Below are positions 23,483 to 34,700 of a DNA stretch of 64,000 nucleotides, one piece after another (position 1 is the first letter of the stretch; the number at the start of each line of letters is the position of its first letter). The position numbers and the translations under genes are program-made. The stretch is from Sthenelais limicola (taxonomy: Eukaryota; Annelida; Polychaeta; Phyllodocida; Sigalionidae): positions 66,430,773 to 66,494,772 of the forward strand of contig OW804095.1 of NCBI GenBank assembly GCA_942159475.1, in the 5' to 3' direction. A model generated the notes under the pieces. It made no database searches and was not told where the DNA came from. It was given only the letters and a program-made list of their open reading frames with translations.

Positions 23483-26311
23483 TCAATTGTTTACGTCTAA
23501 CAGGTTTCTGTAATTGCTCATGATTGCGTATTTAAACAGCTGATGGTCGACAATTACTTTATACTCTCGGTCCAATTCATTCCAGTATCTTTTACCACTG
23601 TACACAATTGATTTCTTAAATCGTTCCGTATTGGGTCGAGATAGAATCAGATTGGGGGCGATATCATTTCGTAGTCCAAGCTCACGGATTACCATCTGTG
23701 CATCGTTGCGGTGTTTATGTACGAGTGTCAGCATATTCGCTTTCCTCCTATATTCTAAAGGTAAAATATTATATTCTTTCAATTTATTATCGACATTGGT
23801 TTGTTGACCGTGAGCGATTCTTATCGCATACCTACACGACCTGTTCAATTTGTTGACCAAGCCGATATTACATGGTCCGAAGAAGGAGCAAGCATATTCA
23901 CACAGTGGCAAGATGTACGTTTTAAATATTAGTATGCATATCTGAGGAGACATATATCTTCTCCTTCGTTGCAACTCCCCAAGTTTCCAGTACACTGTTT
24001 TCAGTGTGTTGGAAATATGTTGGTTTAAAGTTAGCTTTTCATCGATGATGCACCCTAGGTATTTGAATGTAAAGACGCGTTCAATACGTGTGCTTTTACA
24101 ATATAGTACTATGTCATTATTATTTTGGTTCCTTCCTTTCCGACCGAATAGTTGGGCTTTGGTCTTTTTATTATTTACCTGTAGTTTATTTGTCGTACAC
24201 CAACTCAGATATTTATTTATATCTTCCTGAGTTTTTGCCTTCAAACTGTTGATATTTTCATCATATGATATAAGAGCCACGTCGTCGGCATATATAACAA
24301 GTTTGCTGTGTAAATCAAGGTCAGAGATATCATTTATGAATAATACAAACATTAAAGGGCCTAAAATACTGCCTTGTGGGACGCCTGCAGCAACTGTACA
24401 ATCTTTACTTAGGCCACAATTTGATCTAATATATTGTTTCCTGTCATCTAAAAAACTCGACAGCAATCCTATTGATGACCTGTTCAAACCTAGGCTATGA
24501 AGTTTCTCTAGCAGTAGGCAGTGATTGACGGAATTAAACGCTTTGCACACGTCGAAATATACTACACTGGCCACTTGACCCAAATTTGTGGCATTATATA
24601 ACTCTGACAACAACATGTATATTGCATCGTTTGTTGATTTCTTACTACGAAAACCGTATTGATGTTTATACAGAATATTATGTGTTTCCACGTAGTCATA
24701 TAGTCTTGTATATACAATTCTCTCGAGTATTTTGCTGGTCGATGCTACAAGAGTAATGGCTCTGATGTTTTCAATACGTTTAGTATTACCATTTTTTGGA
24801 ATAAGTACTACTGGAGATCTTTTCCAAGCATGAGGGAATGTACCATTTTTAAGAATCAAATTTATGAGATTCGTGAAAAAGCCTATAGCACTGGTAATCG
24901 CCAATTTTATTGTGAAATTGTTTAGCTTTTCCATACCTGAAGACTTAGAATCTTTTAATTCCTTCACCAATCTCAAAACCTCCGATTCTTGTACATGTTG
25001 AGTAATGTCTAAATCACCAAAGGCCTTTCCTTCAAAGATGAATTTATCCACCTCGCTATTTCCTATTCTTGAAAAATAATTATTTGCGTAATCTATCGCA
25101 ACCATACCAGATAATGTTCCTGTTTCTGTTTCAAAACTTTCTAAAATGTTCTTATCTTTAGAATTCTTGTTGCTGTAAATCGCACCCATATTTTCCCAAA
25201 ATTTCCTCGGGTTACCATTATTTTCATTTACCTTATCGACTAAAAATTGTCGACGTTCTTGATCTATCAATTTTTTCACCCTTTTTCTGAGAGATTTGGC
25301 GTCTAGGTAATCACCACGTACCTTTGTGGATCTGGCCAGCAAAAATGCTTCGTCTCTTTCTTTTATCAAATTATGTGTTTCTTGAGACAGATAGGACACA
25401 TTTGGTTTTTTTCGTCTGCGAATAGGTATAAAACATTTCTTGTCGGTTCTTTCTATAGATCTGTAAAAGTCAGACCAAATGTTGTTAATCGACCTGTCTT
25501 TACATTGAATCTTTTTTGATTCCAGTGATATAATGTTCTTGAACCTAGTTACCGCTGCTGGACTTCGACATTTAGTCCATACATATTCCCTTTCACCAAG
25601 AGACACTCGTTTTTTTTGAAATATAACACCTTTCACTGGGAAGTGGTCTGATATATTAATGTTCATACTCTCGCAGGCAGCCATATCTATGTTACTAAAT
25701 ATGAGGTCTATCTGCGTCTGACTCTTATCAGTTACCCTGGTGAACGAATTATTTTGTAATCTTAAACCGGTTCTATTCATGGTATCAGATAGTACCCTCT
25801 TTTGTGGGCTCCTGCCGGCCATGTCTATGTTCATGTCCCCTAAGAATATGACTTTTAGCTTTTTTACTCTTATCATATCTAGTATTTTATTGATATGGGC
25901 CATGAAAGCATCAGGAGATCCAATCGGTGGGCGATAAGTATTCACGAGGAGGAATTTCCCATACATTCGATATTTACACATCAGTAGTTGGCATTCTATA
26001 TCCTTATTACAGCAATTTAGGTAACCAAACCGGTGTTTGTCAACAACCACGGAATTATTGTGATACACTGCAAGGCCCCCACCCCTTCTCGGGATTCCTT
26101 CGATGACTCGATCTTGTCTTACAAGATTATAATCATTATGGGCCAGATAAGAGTCTCTATCGTAATCATATAACCAGGTTTCATTGAGAGCTACTATATT
26201 TACACCCCTATCGAGTATTGATACGTGTACCTCATTAAGATGATTGTTGAGGCTTCTAACATTGAAGCTGATTATTGAGCAACCCATTTTTTTCGACATA
26301 TTCTTAGCCAT
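23483..26311 (-). CDS. Non-LTR retrotransposon ORF2: APE endonuclease and reverse transcriptase
   Basis: This 942-residue protein nicks target DNA and copies the element's RNA into it. The first ATG (26311) is chosen; the frame stays open 27 codons further upstream but without an ATG. The endonuclease (about 10-233) shows SFNVRSLNN, LNETWL (catalytic Glu), NTYRPP, FLGDMNID (GDxN, about 158), QIDLIFSN and ISDHFPV (SDH, about 221). The RT (about 485-735) shows PVVLIPK, IRAITLV, QYGFRSKKST, YFDVCKAFNSVNH (first catalytic Asp, about 587), GVPQGSILGPLMF and YADDVAL (about 674-677). A basic linker (RRRKKP) lies between the two domains, and the C-terminus has the usual YLGCIID and FKTYILPLCEYA thumb motifs. 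No RNase H domain is visible. All catalytic residues I can check are present, so it is probably enzymatically competent. Confidence 0.93.
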   Translation of the reverse strand: MAKNMSKKMGCSIISFNVRSLNNHLNEVHVSILDRGVNIVALNETWLYDYDRDSYLAHNDYNLVRQDRVIEGIPRRGGGLAVYHNNSVVVDKHRFGYLNCCNKDIECQLLMCKYRMYGKFLLVNTYRPPIGSPDAFMAHINKILDMIRVKKLKVIFLGDMNIDMAGRSPQKRVLSDTMNRTGLRLQNNSFTRVTDKSQTQIDLIFSNIDMAACESMNINISDHFPVKGVIFQKKRVSLGEREYVWTKCRSPAAVTRFKNIISLESKKIQCKDRSINNIWSDFYRSIERTDKKCFIPIRRRKKPNVSYLSQETHNLIKERDEAFLLARSTKVRGDYLDAKSLRKRVKKLIDQERRQFLVDKVNENNGNPRKFWENMGAIYSNKNSKDKNILESFETETGTLSGMVAIDYANNYFSRIGNSEVDKFIFEGKAFGDLDITQHVQESEVLRLVKELKDSKSSGMEKLNNFTIKLAITSAIGFFTNLINLILKNGTFPHAWKRSPVVLIPKNGNTKRIENIRAITLVASTSKILERIVYTRLYDYVETHNILYKHQYGFRSKKSTNDAIYMLLSELYNATNLGQVASVVYFDVCKAFNSVNHCLLLEKLHSLGLNRSSIGLLSSFLDDRKQYIRSNCGLSKDCTVAAGVPQGSILGPLMFVLFINDISDLDLHSKLVIYADDVALISYDENINSLKAKTQEDINKYLSWCTTNKLQVNNKKTKAQLFGRKGRNQNNNDIVLYCKSTRIERVFTFKYLGCIIDEKLTLNQHISNTLKTVYWKLGELQRRRRYMSPQICILIFKTYILPLCEYACSFFGPCNIGLVNKLNRSCRYAIRIAHGQQTNVDNKLKEYNILPLEYRRKANMLTLVHKHRNDAQMVIRELGLRNDIAPNLILSRPNTERFKKSIVYSGKRYWNELDREYKVIVDHQLFKYAIMSNYRNLLDVNN

Positions 26312-26606
26312 AGTCTCTAAAGAACAGGGGGATCGTTTTCCAATATGTTTCGCTATCACAAAGATTAAAAACAGCGGTGATATACAGTACAAACAATGAT
26401 TTCAATACAATTTCCCATTGGGACGACATACCTTAAGTATGTATCGGGCTGATATAGACTACCACCAGTAATTACAGTGTATATCTTCTTGCACGACTAC
26501 TTGATCGGGGATCATTAGATGCATATATTTAAAAACAGTAGGGTGAATCTAACAATCGCATGGAGACCTGTTGGAGTACTTAGCGAATAGAGCGACTATG
26601 ATTGTA

Positions 26607-28433
26607 TTATGGCATAAGGAGTTTGTCAAGCTTAGAGCTCCTGGTAGAATTGTCCTTCATAGATCTATACGATTCTTCTAGTGTGTTTCGGGTCTTTATC
26701 CTGTATCTAGGGGTTTTGGTAACCCTATCCGCAGGAGTTGATATATGTTGGTTTTCTAGTCCTTTGGCAAAGTTCTTGTCAATAGCAGTTTCATTAGGGA
26801 TAGGAGAGGGCATGTGTTTGTCTTCGTCGTCGCGGTCCATCCAGAGGTGTTCGTAATCGGGTCCATTCTGAGCGTATTGGTTCATTCCATCTCTTGCTAT
26901 TGCTATCTGGCCGGGGATCATTGTTGTCTCTGCTTCCTCCATTGGGGTGCCTGGTCTGATTAATCCTGAGTCCTTACCAACATTGATACATCTGTTGGGA
27001 GGAGGGGTGGTATTTGGTCTTTGGTACAGGAATTTGTGATGGTCAACGTGTAGATTGCGGGGGGGGATCGGTGTGTCTAGGGGATATTTCTTAAAACATT
27101 CCTCTCTGATCATTTCTAGGATGTTGCCTAGAATATTCTCCCCATCCCATGAGCCATCGTTCAGTCGTTTGCTCCCCAGAATACAACCACTTCCAAAGTG
27201 TTTGTCATGAGTAGCTTCGATCAGCTGGCATCTTCCCATTCCTATGAGCTTACATCTTAGACTGGGATTATCCATAAATTTTATCCTTACCAGTGTTTCC
27301 AAGATTCGATCGCGTTCTTTTAGCCAGTTCGGGTATTTTGGGTGTTTTACGTCCAAGATCATCTCCCCAATTCGTTTGCATTCATGTGGATCTCTAGTGG
27401 CTCTAATCCTTGCTGCTACCCTGTCTTTATCGAAGAATTCGGCTTTCTTGGCCTGATAAGCCTGCTCGACGTGACAGTAGTCGTCATCATTATACTCAAT
27501 ACTACACTTATAAAAATTGGACAAGAAGGCTTTTTCGCTCTGAAACGCATACCCGTTTTTTACCGGGATTATCTTGGTGCTGGATGGATGGATAATGTCC
27601 GGCACATATTCGAGCATGCTTTGAGAGAATATTTTGTCGTCTACAATGAGCTTATCTCCTTTTGCTTGGGCCCTATGTTCCGTGACTTCGTTGGCTCTTT
27701 TCGCCATTTGACGGATGAGGCTTCTCTTTTGTTGCATGGCTGGAGGTAGTATCTGATTTATTTTCACGAACTTTAAATAACCAAATTTATCTGGTGGAAA
27801 GTGCCTTTTGTCTTGGAATACTGATTGCTCCTTTAGTAAGAATTCCTTGTCCCCGACACTAATCAGTTTAACCACCAGTTTCGGGGGTATCTTTCCTCGC
27901 TGTTTTCCTACCCTGTATGCCTTCTCGATATTCTCATCTGTGAAGTGGGGTATTAGCAGCCGGATGATAGATACTGCTTTGTCAGTCGGATTTTCTCTTT
28001 CGTATTGGTCCAGGCCCTCAATTTCGATATAGTTTTCTTTAGCAACTGTCAAACTTTCCTCTACTTGGTTCCTCAGCGATTTTTGGTCGGTGGTGAGGTA
28101 ATTTACTTGTTTTTTCAGATCAACGATTAGGTTTTCGACTTGGACTCTCCTAGAGACCTCGGAGTCTAGATCAACTATCACGTTATTCAAAAAATGAGTG
28201 TTCGTGGCTATATTTGTCTCCAATTGACCCACCTTTTGTGTTGGTTTTTCTTTATTATCCAGGGCTGTTTTTAGAGCTTTCTGTTCGACTGTTAGTAGCC
28301 TCACTTGCTCTTTAAGTGCATCTAGTTCACCTTCACTGTGATCACCACTAATGGAATTTAGCGATAGGTTATCCCGTCTACGCTTATTCCTGGCTTTCTT
28401 TGCTGCCCTAGACATATCGAATGTTTTGTCCAT
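26607..28433 (-). CDS. Retrotransposon ORF1: coiled coil, RRM/L1-ORF1-like region and NADAR (YbiA-like) domain
   Basis: The start is the ATG at 28433; the frame begins two codons earlier with GTG. The 608-residue protein opens with a basic stretch (RAAKKARNKRRRD). A heptad-rich coiled coil follows (about 33-131), then an L1-ORF1p-like RNA-binding region (about 138-265) with ENIEKAYRVGK and PPKLVVKLISVGDKEFLL. Residues about 296-445 (27548-27099) are a NADAR/YbiA-type domain (COG3236, DUF1768): FLSNFY (302-308), HVEQAYQAKKAEFF (about 321-335), a WLKERDRILETLVRIKF helix, LIEATHDKHFGSG (about 404-416) and GENILGNILEMIREE. These align in order with the SNF, EHYFQAQKF, ALRAKF, LVEHTENDAYWG and GKNRLGYLLMELRE blocks of bacterial YbiA; the usual W of the YWG block is F here. 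The C-terminal 160 residues are proline/polar-rich and unrecognised. Bacterial NADAR proteins are N-glycosidases (riboflavin intermediates, ADP-ribosylated guanine). A role for it in the element is inference. Confidence 0.88.
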   Translation of the reverse strand: MDKTFDMSRAAKKARNKRRRDNLSLNSISGDHSEGELDALKEQVRLLTVEQKALKTALDNKEKPTQKVGQLETNIATNTHFLNNVIVDLDSEVSRRVQVENLIVDLKKQVNYLTTDQKSLRNQVEESLTVAKENYIEIEGLDQYERENPTDKAVSIIRLLIPHFTDENIEKAYRVGKQRGKIPPKLVVKLISVGDKEFLLKEQSVFQDKRHFPPDKFGYLKFVKINQILPPAMQQKRSLIRQMAKRANEVTEHRAQAKGDKLIVDDKIFSQSMLEYVPDIIHPSSTKIIPVKNGYAFQSEKAFLSNFYKCSIEYNDDDYCHVEQAYQAKKAEFFDKDRVAARIRATRDPHECKRIGEMILDVKHPKYPNWLKERDRILETLVRIKFMDNPSLRCKLIGMGRCQLIEATHDKHFGSGCILGSKRLNDGSWDGENILGNILEMIREECFKKYPLDTPIPPRNLHVDHHKFLYQRPNTTPPPNRCINVGKDSGLIRPGTPMEEAETTMIPGQIAIARDGMNQYAQNGPDYEHLWMDRDDEDKHMPSPIPNETAIDKNFAKGLENQHISTPADRVTKTPRYRIKTRNTLEESYRSMKDNSTRSSKLDKLLMP

Positions 28434-28721
28434 ACACACACGTAGTCAGTCTCTGGTATCCGTATGGGGTTGTTACTATACACAGTGCACTGGCCTTTGT
28501 TTGGGTTTACCGCCACTCGATCGAAGCTCCCAATATCGCCCTATTCAGGTGAAAGTTTTAGATAATTCGATTATTATGCCCGAATCGAATCGTCTGGATA
28601 AAAAATACGTTATCCTTGGTCCATAGGCCACGACGTAAAAGCCTATTTGGAGCAATCGGCAAGAATCTGTTCATATGCTGGTGGGATTTTGCGCTTAGCT
28701 GCACGGGGCGTCCGTACTAGT

Positions 28722-28731
28722 CGCCATCTTG
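28722..28731 (-). promoter_or_regulatory. YY1-like AAGATGGCG motif at the retrotransposon 5' end
   Basis: On the minus strand the presumed first bases of the element include CAAGATGGCG, the YY1 core also found at the start of mammalian L1 5' UTRs, where YY1 positions transcription initiation. Here it sits within about 20 bp of the inferred 5' end and 290 nt upstream of the ORF1 ATG. The functional assignment is by analogy. Confidence 0.45.
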
Positions 28732-28740
28732 CCTTGCCAT

Positions 28741-31700
28741 ATAATGCTTGCCTTATTTTCTGAAATTTCTAAAGCTCTTTCACTGCTACAGTCAACAGCG
28801 GAACAAATGTCAGGCTCATATGCAAGTCGCTGGCTCAGCTTTTCTTCTTTACTCACATATTCCTATTGTGTAAATCCGTGGGCGTCCCTTTTTATGTCAT
28901 AGGGGAATCGCGGCAAAAGATATTTCATCTAAGTCAGGACTTTCTAATCCGAAGAACCCCTTTTAACACCTTTTTAGAAAGTCAAAAGGATGGGAACTTT
29001 CATGCATGCATGGACAGTTCTGTGTGGATTGGGGGGTTTCCTATATTAAGCAATTGGCTTCTAGGCAAAGCTCGGGTTGCACTGCATGTTGTGAATATAC
29101 TACAGGAATGTGATAGAATGTGAATAGTATTATATTCAAAAAGAGAACTTTATGGTGACAATGATGCATACAACATATTTGAGTCAAGCTCCGACTTCTC
29201 CCTCTAACAAACAAAGACAAAAGAATATAATGCAAAACGAATTGCATGTAAGCAGAACCAAAATAATAATTTTCAACGAAAATAAACATGTTCATCAGAA
29301 AGCTTTAGCTTAAGATAATATTGAAAATCCTCTGGTCAAAATCAAGTTTCCTACGTGTACATCTTCTAATTACGTTTGTAATCAATCGCGCAAAATTACC
29401 CTATTTTTAACGGAACAAAAGCTCCCAACATTCTCTTGAAAAATAATCATGGGAGGTTAGTGGGATGTTTTGTTAAAACTTTTCGTGAAAGATATGGTTC
29501 TCAAAGAAAGGCTCCATAAGAGCATAGTCAATTAGCCCTCTGAAAGCCAATACAATTTTGTTGACTCCACAATGGAGTGGAACAACGTCTCATGACTTAA
29601 AGGGGAACGAATGAACTGCCTTAGGAATGACTTGTTTAAGTTTAATTATTATACCGAGTAATTTGAGAAAAGAATTGCACGCCTCCTCTCTTTTTTTTCT
29701 TTCTCTCTCTTGGACTTGTTAATTAGTTTTTTTAACTTCTAGAAAAGAAAAAAAAATCTGTCAACAAAGTAGTCATGTTTCTATAACATAAATATTCTAA
29801 ATAGAGTGGTAAATAGAGTGTCCTCCAAAAACAAATGTAGCCTTTTCAATTTTTGATAATTTCTAGTTACAAGAACTCACAACACAATCAATATTTAAAA
29901 TTTCTTCAAAGAACAAGTGCCCTCTCCTCATTAACTATCACTCTTGCCCTCAAGGGGGAGGCTTTTCACACAATATTGTTTCCACACAATATATTCGTTT
30001 CGAACCATTCCAGAGAAGGGTCAGGTCTTTTTCTCCTGTACTCAAATGTAGCCCCGGGGAAGTTAGCCATTTCTGGCTGACATACCACACAAGCTTGACC
30101 AGTGATACATGGACGAGTTTACAAGACTAATTTCTGGTTAAAACTTGTGGAAAACATAGATCTAAGCGTCGAGTTGTGTCAAGCAAGAATTTTCTTTAAC
30201 CAAATAGATTTAAATAGATTTAAATTGCGTGAGGTTCATGGATAATTTACATAGACACCTCAATCATACATGAACTACCACCTCAATCATACATGAATAT
30301 TGTATTTTCCTCTTACACTATTGTATTCTATTCTATTCTGACTGTATGTACTGACAAATGGGCTAACAATGGAAACTTGCCCCATGCACTATATATATAT
30401 ATACATGTATACAAGTATTATATTGTCGGTACAAATTGTGTGTAATCTAAATTATTGATTGTGTACATGGGTTTTGCGAATATGATGTACAATTATAGAC
30501 GGCCTCATAAGATCAATAAACACATTTATATTATGTGTCATAATAATATAATGCATATCCATACGACAAAATCACATTTAGGAGCTCACACGGTATATTA
30601 CGTTTTCAGACAAGTGTTCGTTAACCCAAACCTAGCATCTCGGGTTATAATTGGTGTAGACTGACTATACTGCAATGGGTACTGATGTCAAGAAGCCATG
30701 ATAGTGATTTCATGGCCCGTAGTTCCGTGTGGTTGGAATGGAAGGCCTGCACGTATCAGGCATGAGCAGGTGCCAGTTCTACAATATACTAGTGCCTTTG
30801 GGCAATTTTAAAGTTACTGTCTATTTCGCACCACGAGGTTGAATGAGATCCCGAATACCCCATTATTATCGGAAATGGTCGACAGTTCTTCTAAAAGATT
30901 TTACTCGTAGATTTCACCTATATAACTGGCTGTAAAATAAGACTTTAAATAAATAACAGTGCAAAATACATAATATAATTCCCGGGTATTCACATTATTT
31001 TATTAGGAAAAAAGCAAATGGCATACACATAAATGTCTATATAGACCACATCAATAGTAAACACTCGGCATTGTGAAAGGACCTGCTCAGAATGTTATGA
31101 ATAAAAGGGGATATCTGTATTTGTACTGTTTACATATATGTCTCTTCTATAAGAACATACTCTATGTGTCATAGATTGATTAGCCTGGTAAAAATCAATA
31201 AGATCTAGAGGGTTTTTATTTGTTCATTTCCCTGGGGATCCTTTAATTTCCGGTCTTCCTACAAAATCAAAGTGTGGTTCTGCTTGAATGTTCAGGGAAT
31301 TACTTTCTCCGGCATATCTGGAACACTTTGTAATAGAAAGGGCAGAACTATTGACCACGTTCGGGCCGTCATAGAAAACACCGCCTTCTGTCATACTATA
31401 GGCTACAATGTACTTACTTTATCAATTATCACATGAATTCAGTCAGTGCATGGCGAAGGGTTTATCACATACCTGGACATGATTCTCAGCCTTTCATTGC
31501 AGCCCTTCATCACATTAAACTATAGATATTAGATCGATCATCACATAAGGACATCCCGTCGAGTTTCACTTCTGATATTGAGATTTACTATAGATGTACT
31601 ATTCAGAATGGATGTCATACAAATATATATGTGGGTCGGTTGTAATGCTTTCTATTTTAATCTCAATCCAACTGCATGCAGTGTATAAAATATACTTTGT

Positions 31701-34700
31701 ACCAGCTGTAGAATATATCACATTTTCTGATCTGAACACTATAGGACATACCTTTATCTCAATTTCTAAATGCAGCAATGATCATTCAGCAATCTCGATT
31801 ATATTTGTATCCGTCCCCGTTCAAACTCCATTATAAAGTATTTGTTATGATGTATATTTCATAATGACGTTTCAGGTTATCAAGTTTGAGAACTAAGTCA
31901 TTTAACAGTGGAAGAGAAACAAGGATGAGGAAGAAACCTTCTTGCGTGCGATTGGCTGAACAGTAAAAAAGTCAATCTGCCGCATGCGTATTTCCAATCC
32001 ATCTGGCTTTGTTTCCATTCTTACATGTTTTGCCCATCAATACAAAGGAAATGAAAATATTGAGGCCGTTGAATTGGGGAAGCTCTTAGTTCCCCGTTTA
32101 ATATGCCTCTGGTTTTGTAGTCTTAGTTTCGCACCAATTGCATCCGAGGTTCGGAAACTTTCTTATTGTTGCAAATGTTTCACGTATAGATTAATTTGAT
32201 CCGTGAGGATATTCCATTTTACCGCTATAGCCACTTCATGCTTGAATGGATCCGTGCTTCGATTAATTTGTTGGGACCTGTCAGAATTCTGATCATCCCA
32301 TTTCGACAGGAGCTTTTCGTTACTTAAAGGGAATCTTGAATTAAACTATCCTTGTTTTAAATTAGGCGCCATGCGTGGACAACGTAGCAACAATTGGACA
32401 GGACCACTGAACTGTCCTAGTGATTACCTTTATTGCCCATTATCTAATAATATATTTAACCCTTTTCAATTCCTTCATCGGCAAAACAAAATTGTCATTG
32501 TAGAAAGAGTAGGGGACCATACCCTACTGTATAAGGATCCAACATATAAGAATGATCAATCATTGATGAGTGATCGATATCTGAATACTGGCCACAGTCA
32601 CTTTATCTAAAACTATTCTTTCCATTTATTTGCATCCTTCCGTCGCTTTCTTGCTTTATTTTTGGCCGTATAAAATACTTTCGCCTTATCTCGCCTACGC
32701 CTATAAATATTGGAGTGTGCATTTGTATGTATGCATATAGTCTACACATGAATGTTTTATACATGTACAAGTACGTATACCCAAAAGCACTTTTATTTTT
32801 CAAGTATATATCCATCTTAAATGATCTCGTGCACAAAACCACTCAAGTTAATAGAACATTATACTCACGATTCAACACGCGAATAAACTCTAATGAACTA
32901 ATTAAGTTTCGTAACCAGACATGTGAAAGAAAGATTGTGTTATGATATAAAGAATAATAATAATATGAGTTTCCTCTAACAGGTCTGTATATATATATAT
33001 ATCTCCGGAGTTCCTTGAACTGTGGGGATGTATATATATACAGACATGTTAACATTTGCCAGAATCCTAATGATCCAAAGCAGTGAGCTTAGGCCTTCAT
33101 ATTTCATGTAGGTAATGGCAATACAATACCAAGCTTTGTGTAGTATTCTGTAGTCCATGTCATTTGATTACATACAAGTCCGGCGGGCACAGAGCAGTAA
33201 TGATTAGGCCTTATATAGGTTCCTTGATATCCGCTGGGGGCACAGTGATGCATGTATGAATCATTCATGAACGGGGCTCCTTCCATTTCAGTAGGCCTAA
33301 TCGCGTTCTAAAATTTCATTTGCTTTATTTTCCTTGGCATAAGTATGGTTCCACTATTTAGGAGAAGGGAGTTCTGAGATACTGTTTTGCTTTCTCTACT
33401 ATTTCCTCCTTTAAATGAAGACCAAACTAGGTTTTATTTCGTGATCCCGTATGTGGACATCATACAGCTGGCAGAACAGTCAGTGGATAATTATGAAGAA
33501 GTCAAAATCAGTTCATTCTCACTGCAGGAGTATATCCACATCTACAGTTATAGAGTTGCACGATAGTGATGCCTTTGGGACAGCCGGAATACGAATAAAA
33601 AAGAACTTTGGGATGTGGCCTAAAGGCGCCACAATGAACAAAGAATATGCCCCGGAAATGGGTCCACTTTAAGTTGACATGAGTGCGCAGTCGCGACGAC
33701 TCTACTCACTTCCGATCATAGATTTCCAGTGTGTCCCCGCTTTGGCATAATCCGTTGGTCTGTCTCTTGGGGAAATCAAATCTCATAGAAAAGGGAGGAA
33801 ACACGAGAAGCGAGAATATGTTTGTGAGCGGGGAGTGATAGAGTTGAGTGGATGTAAGTGATGGGTATGTTGGGGGCGATAGGACTGGTATGATAGAAGT
33901 ATCATACCTCAAATATCAGAATATCCCAGTAGGATCATGGACCGGGTCAGCTTTATGCAGGCGTATTTGGCGATAGTGAACCAATCGACTGATAAATTGT
34001 TAAATGGGTTGAAAAGAGAAGAAAGGTGAGACCGCAGATGGATGTGGTTTGGAGAGGAAATGGGGATCTTCGTTGAAACTTTCCAAAGGATAGAGATGGA
34101 TGGGTTTGGGGCATTGTTATAGGCCACATTGTCCATTGTGTAGCGGGTGGGAGTTGGATCCCAGGGAAAACAGTGGGCTGATAGTCAAAGCCGGTATATC
34201 AGCAAGAAGTATAATGACGCAAACTCCTATGATTTATCCTTTTAAATGAATTAATTTTCCCCCAAAGAATCTTGTCCATACGCTTGGTACGTAGAAGATT
34301 CATTACATTTTATAATGCAAAAGATTCGTGTTTAGCTTAATTTCCTAGTATCTTTTTTTAAATCAAATTTTTATTTGGTTTACAGTCGTTTCTTACATCC
34401 GGTACACCATTCGAATCATTCATACAGTATAGCACAGAACTTATAATTCTGTGAGTATAGTCAACAACTTCCAGGTCACCATTAAGTGGTCTTTCTCTTC
34501 CTTTCAAAAATCACATTATATTTTCACCCAATTCCGATGTAATATATTAAACACTATATCAGCAAGTAAAGATATTTGAGTTTTCATTAATTATTCAGGT
34601 GCCGGTACACTAAAATATTAAAAACGTCAGTGATTATCAGAAATTACAAAACCGTACTTTGTGCAGACACATAGAGGATAGAAATGTGACGAAAGGATAA

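Larger units (their letters stand above)
23066..28740 (-). mobile_element. Complete-looking non-LTR retrotransposon with NADAR-containing ORF1
   Basis: On the minus strand the order is: 5' UTR of about 300 nt starting near 28740, ORF1 (28433-26607), a 295-nt spacer, ORF2 (26311-23483), a 3' UTR of about 400 nt, an AATAAA signal (23089-23084) and an 11-nt poly(A) tract (23076-23066). Both ORFs are free of stops and frameshifts, so this copy is young or still competent. ORF2 has an apurinic-type endonuclease and RT without RNase H. That and the RT motif style suggest the Jockey/CR1/L2-like group, though the poly(A) tail with AATAAA differs from typical CR1 ends. I found no convincing target-site duplication; only CATAT is shared at the two edges. 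The exact 5' end is inferred from the YY1-like AAGATGGCG motif. Confidence 0.85.

Noticed and set aside
24006..28626. Several plus-strand open frames of 61-135 codons across the retrotransposon
   Set aside because: They are antisense shadows of ORF1 and ORF2 and have no family features.
23050..28760. Target-site duplication for the full-length LINE
   Set aside because: Only CATAT is shared at the two edges and the exact 5' end is uncertain; too short to claim.
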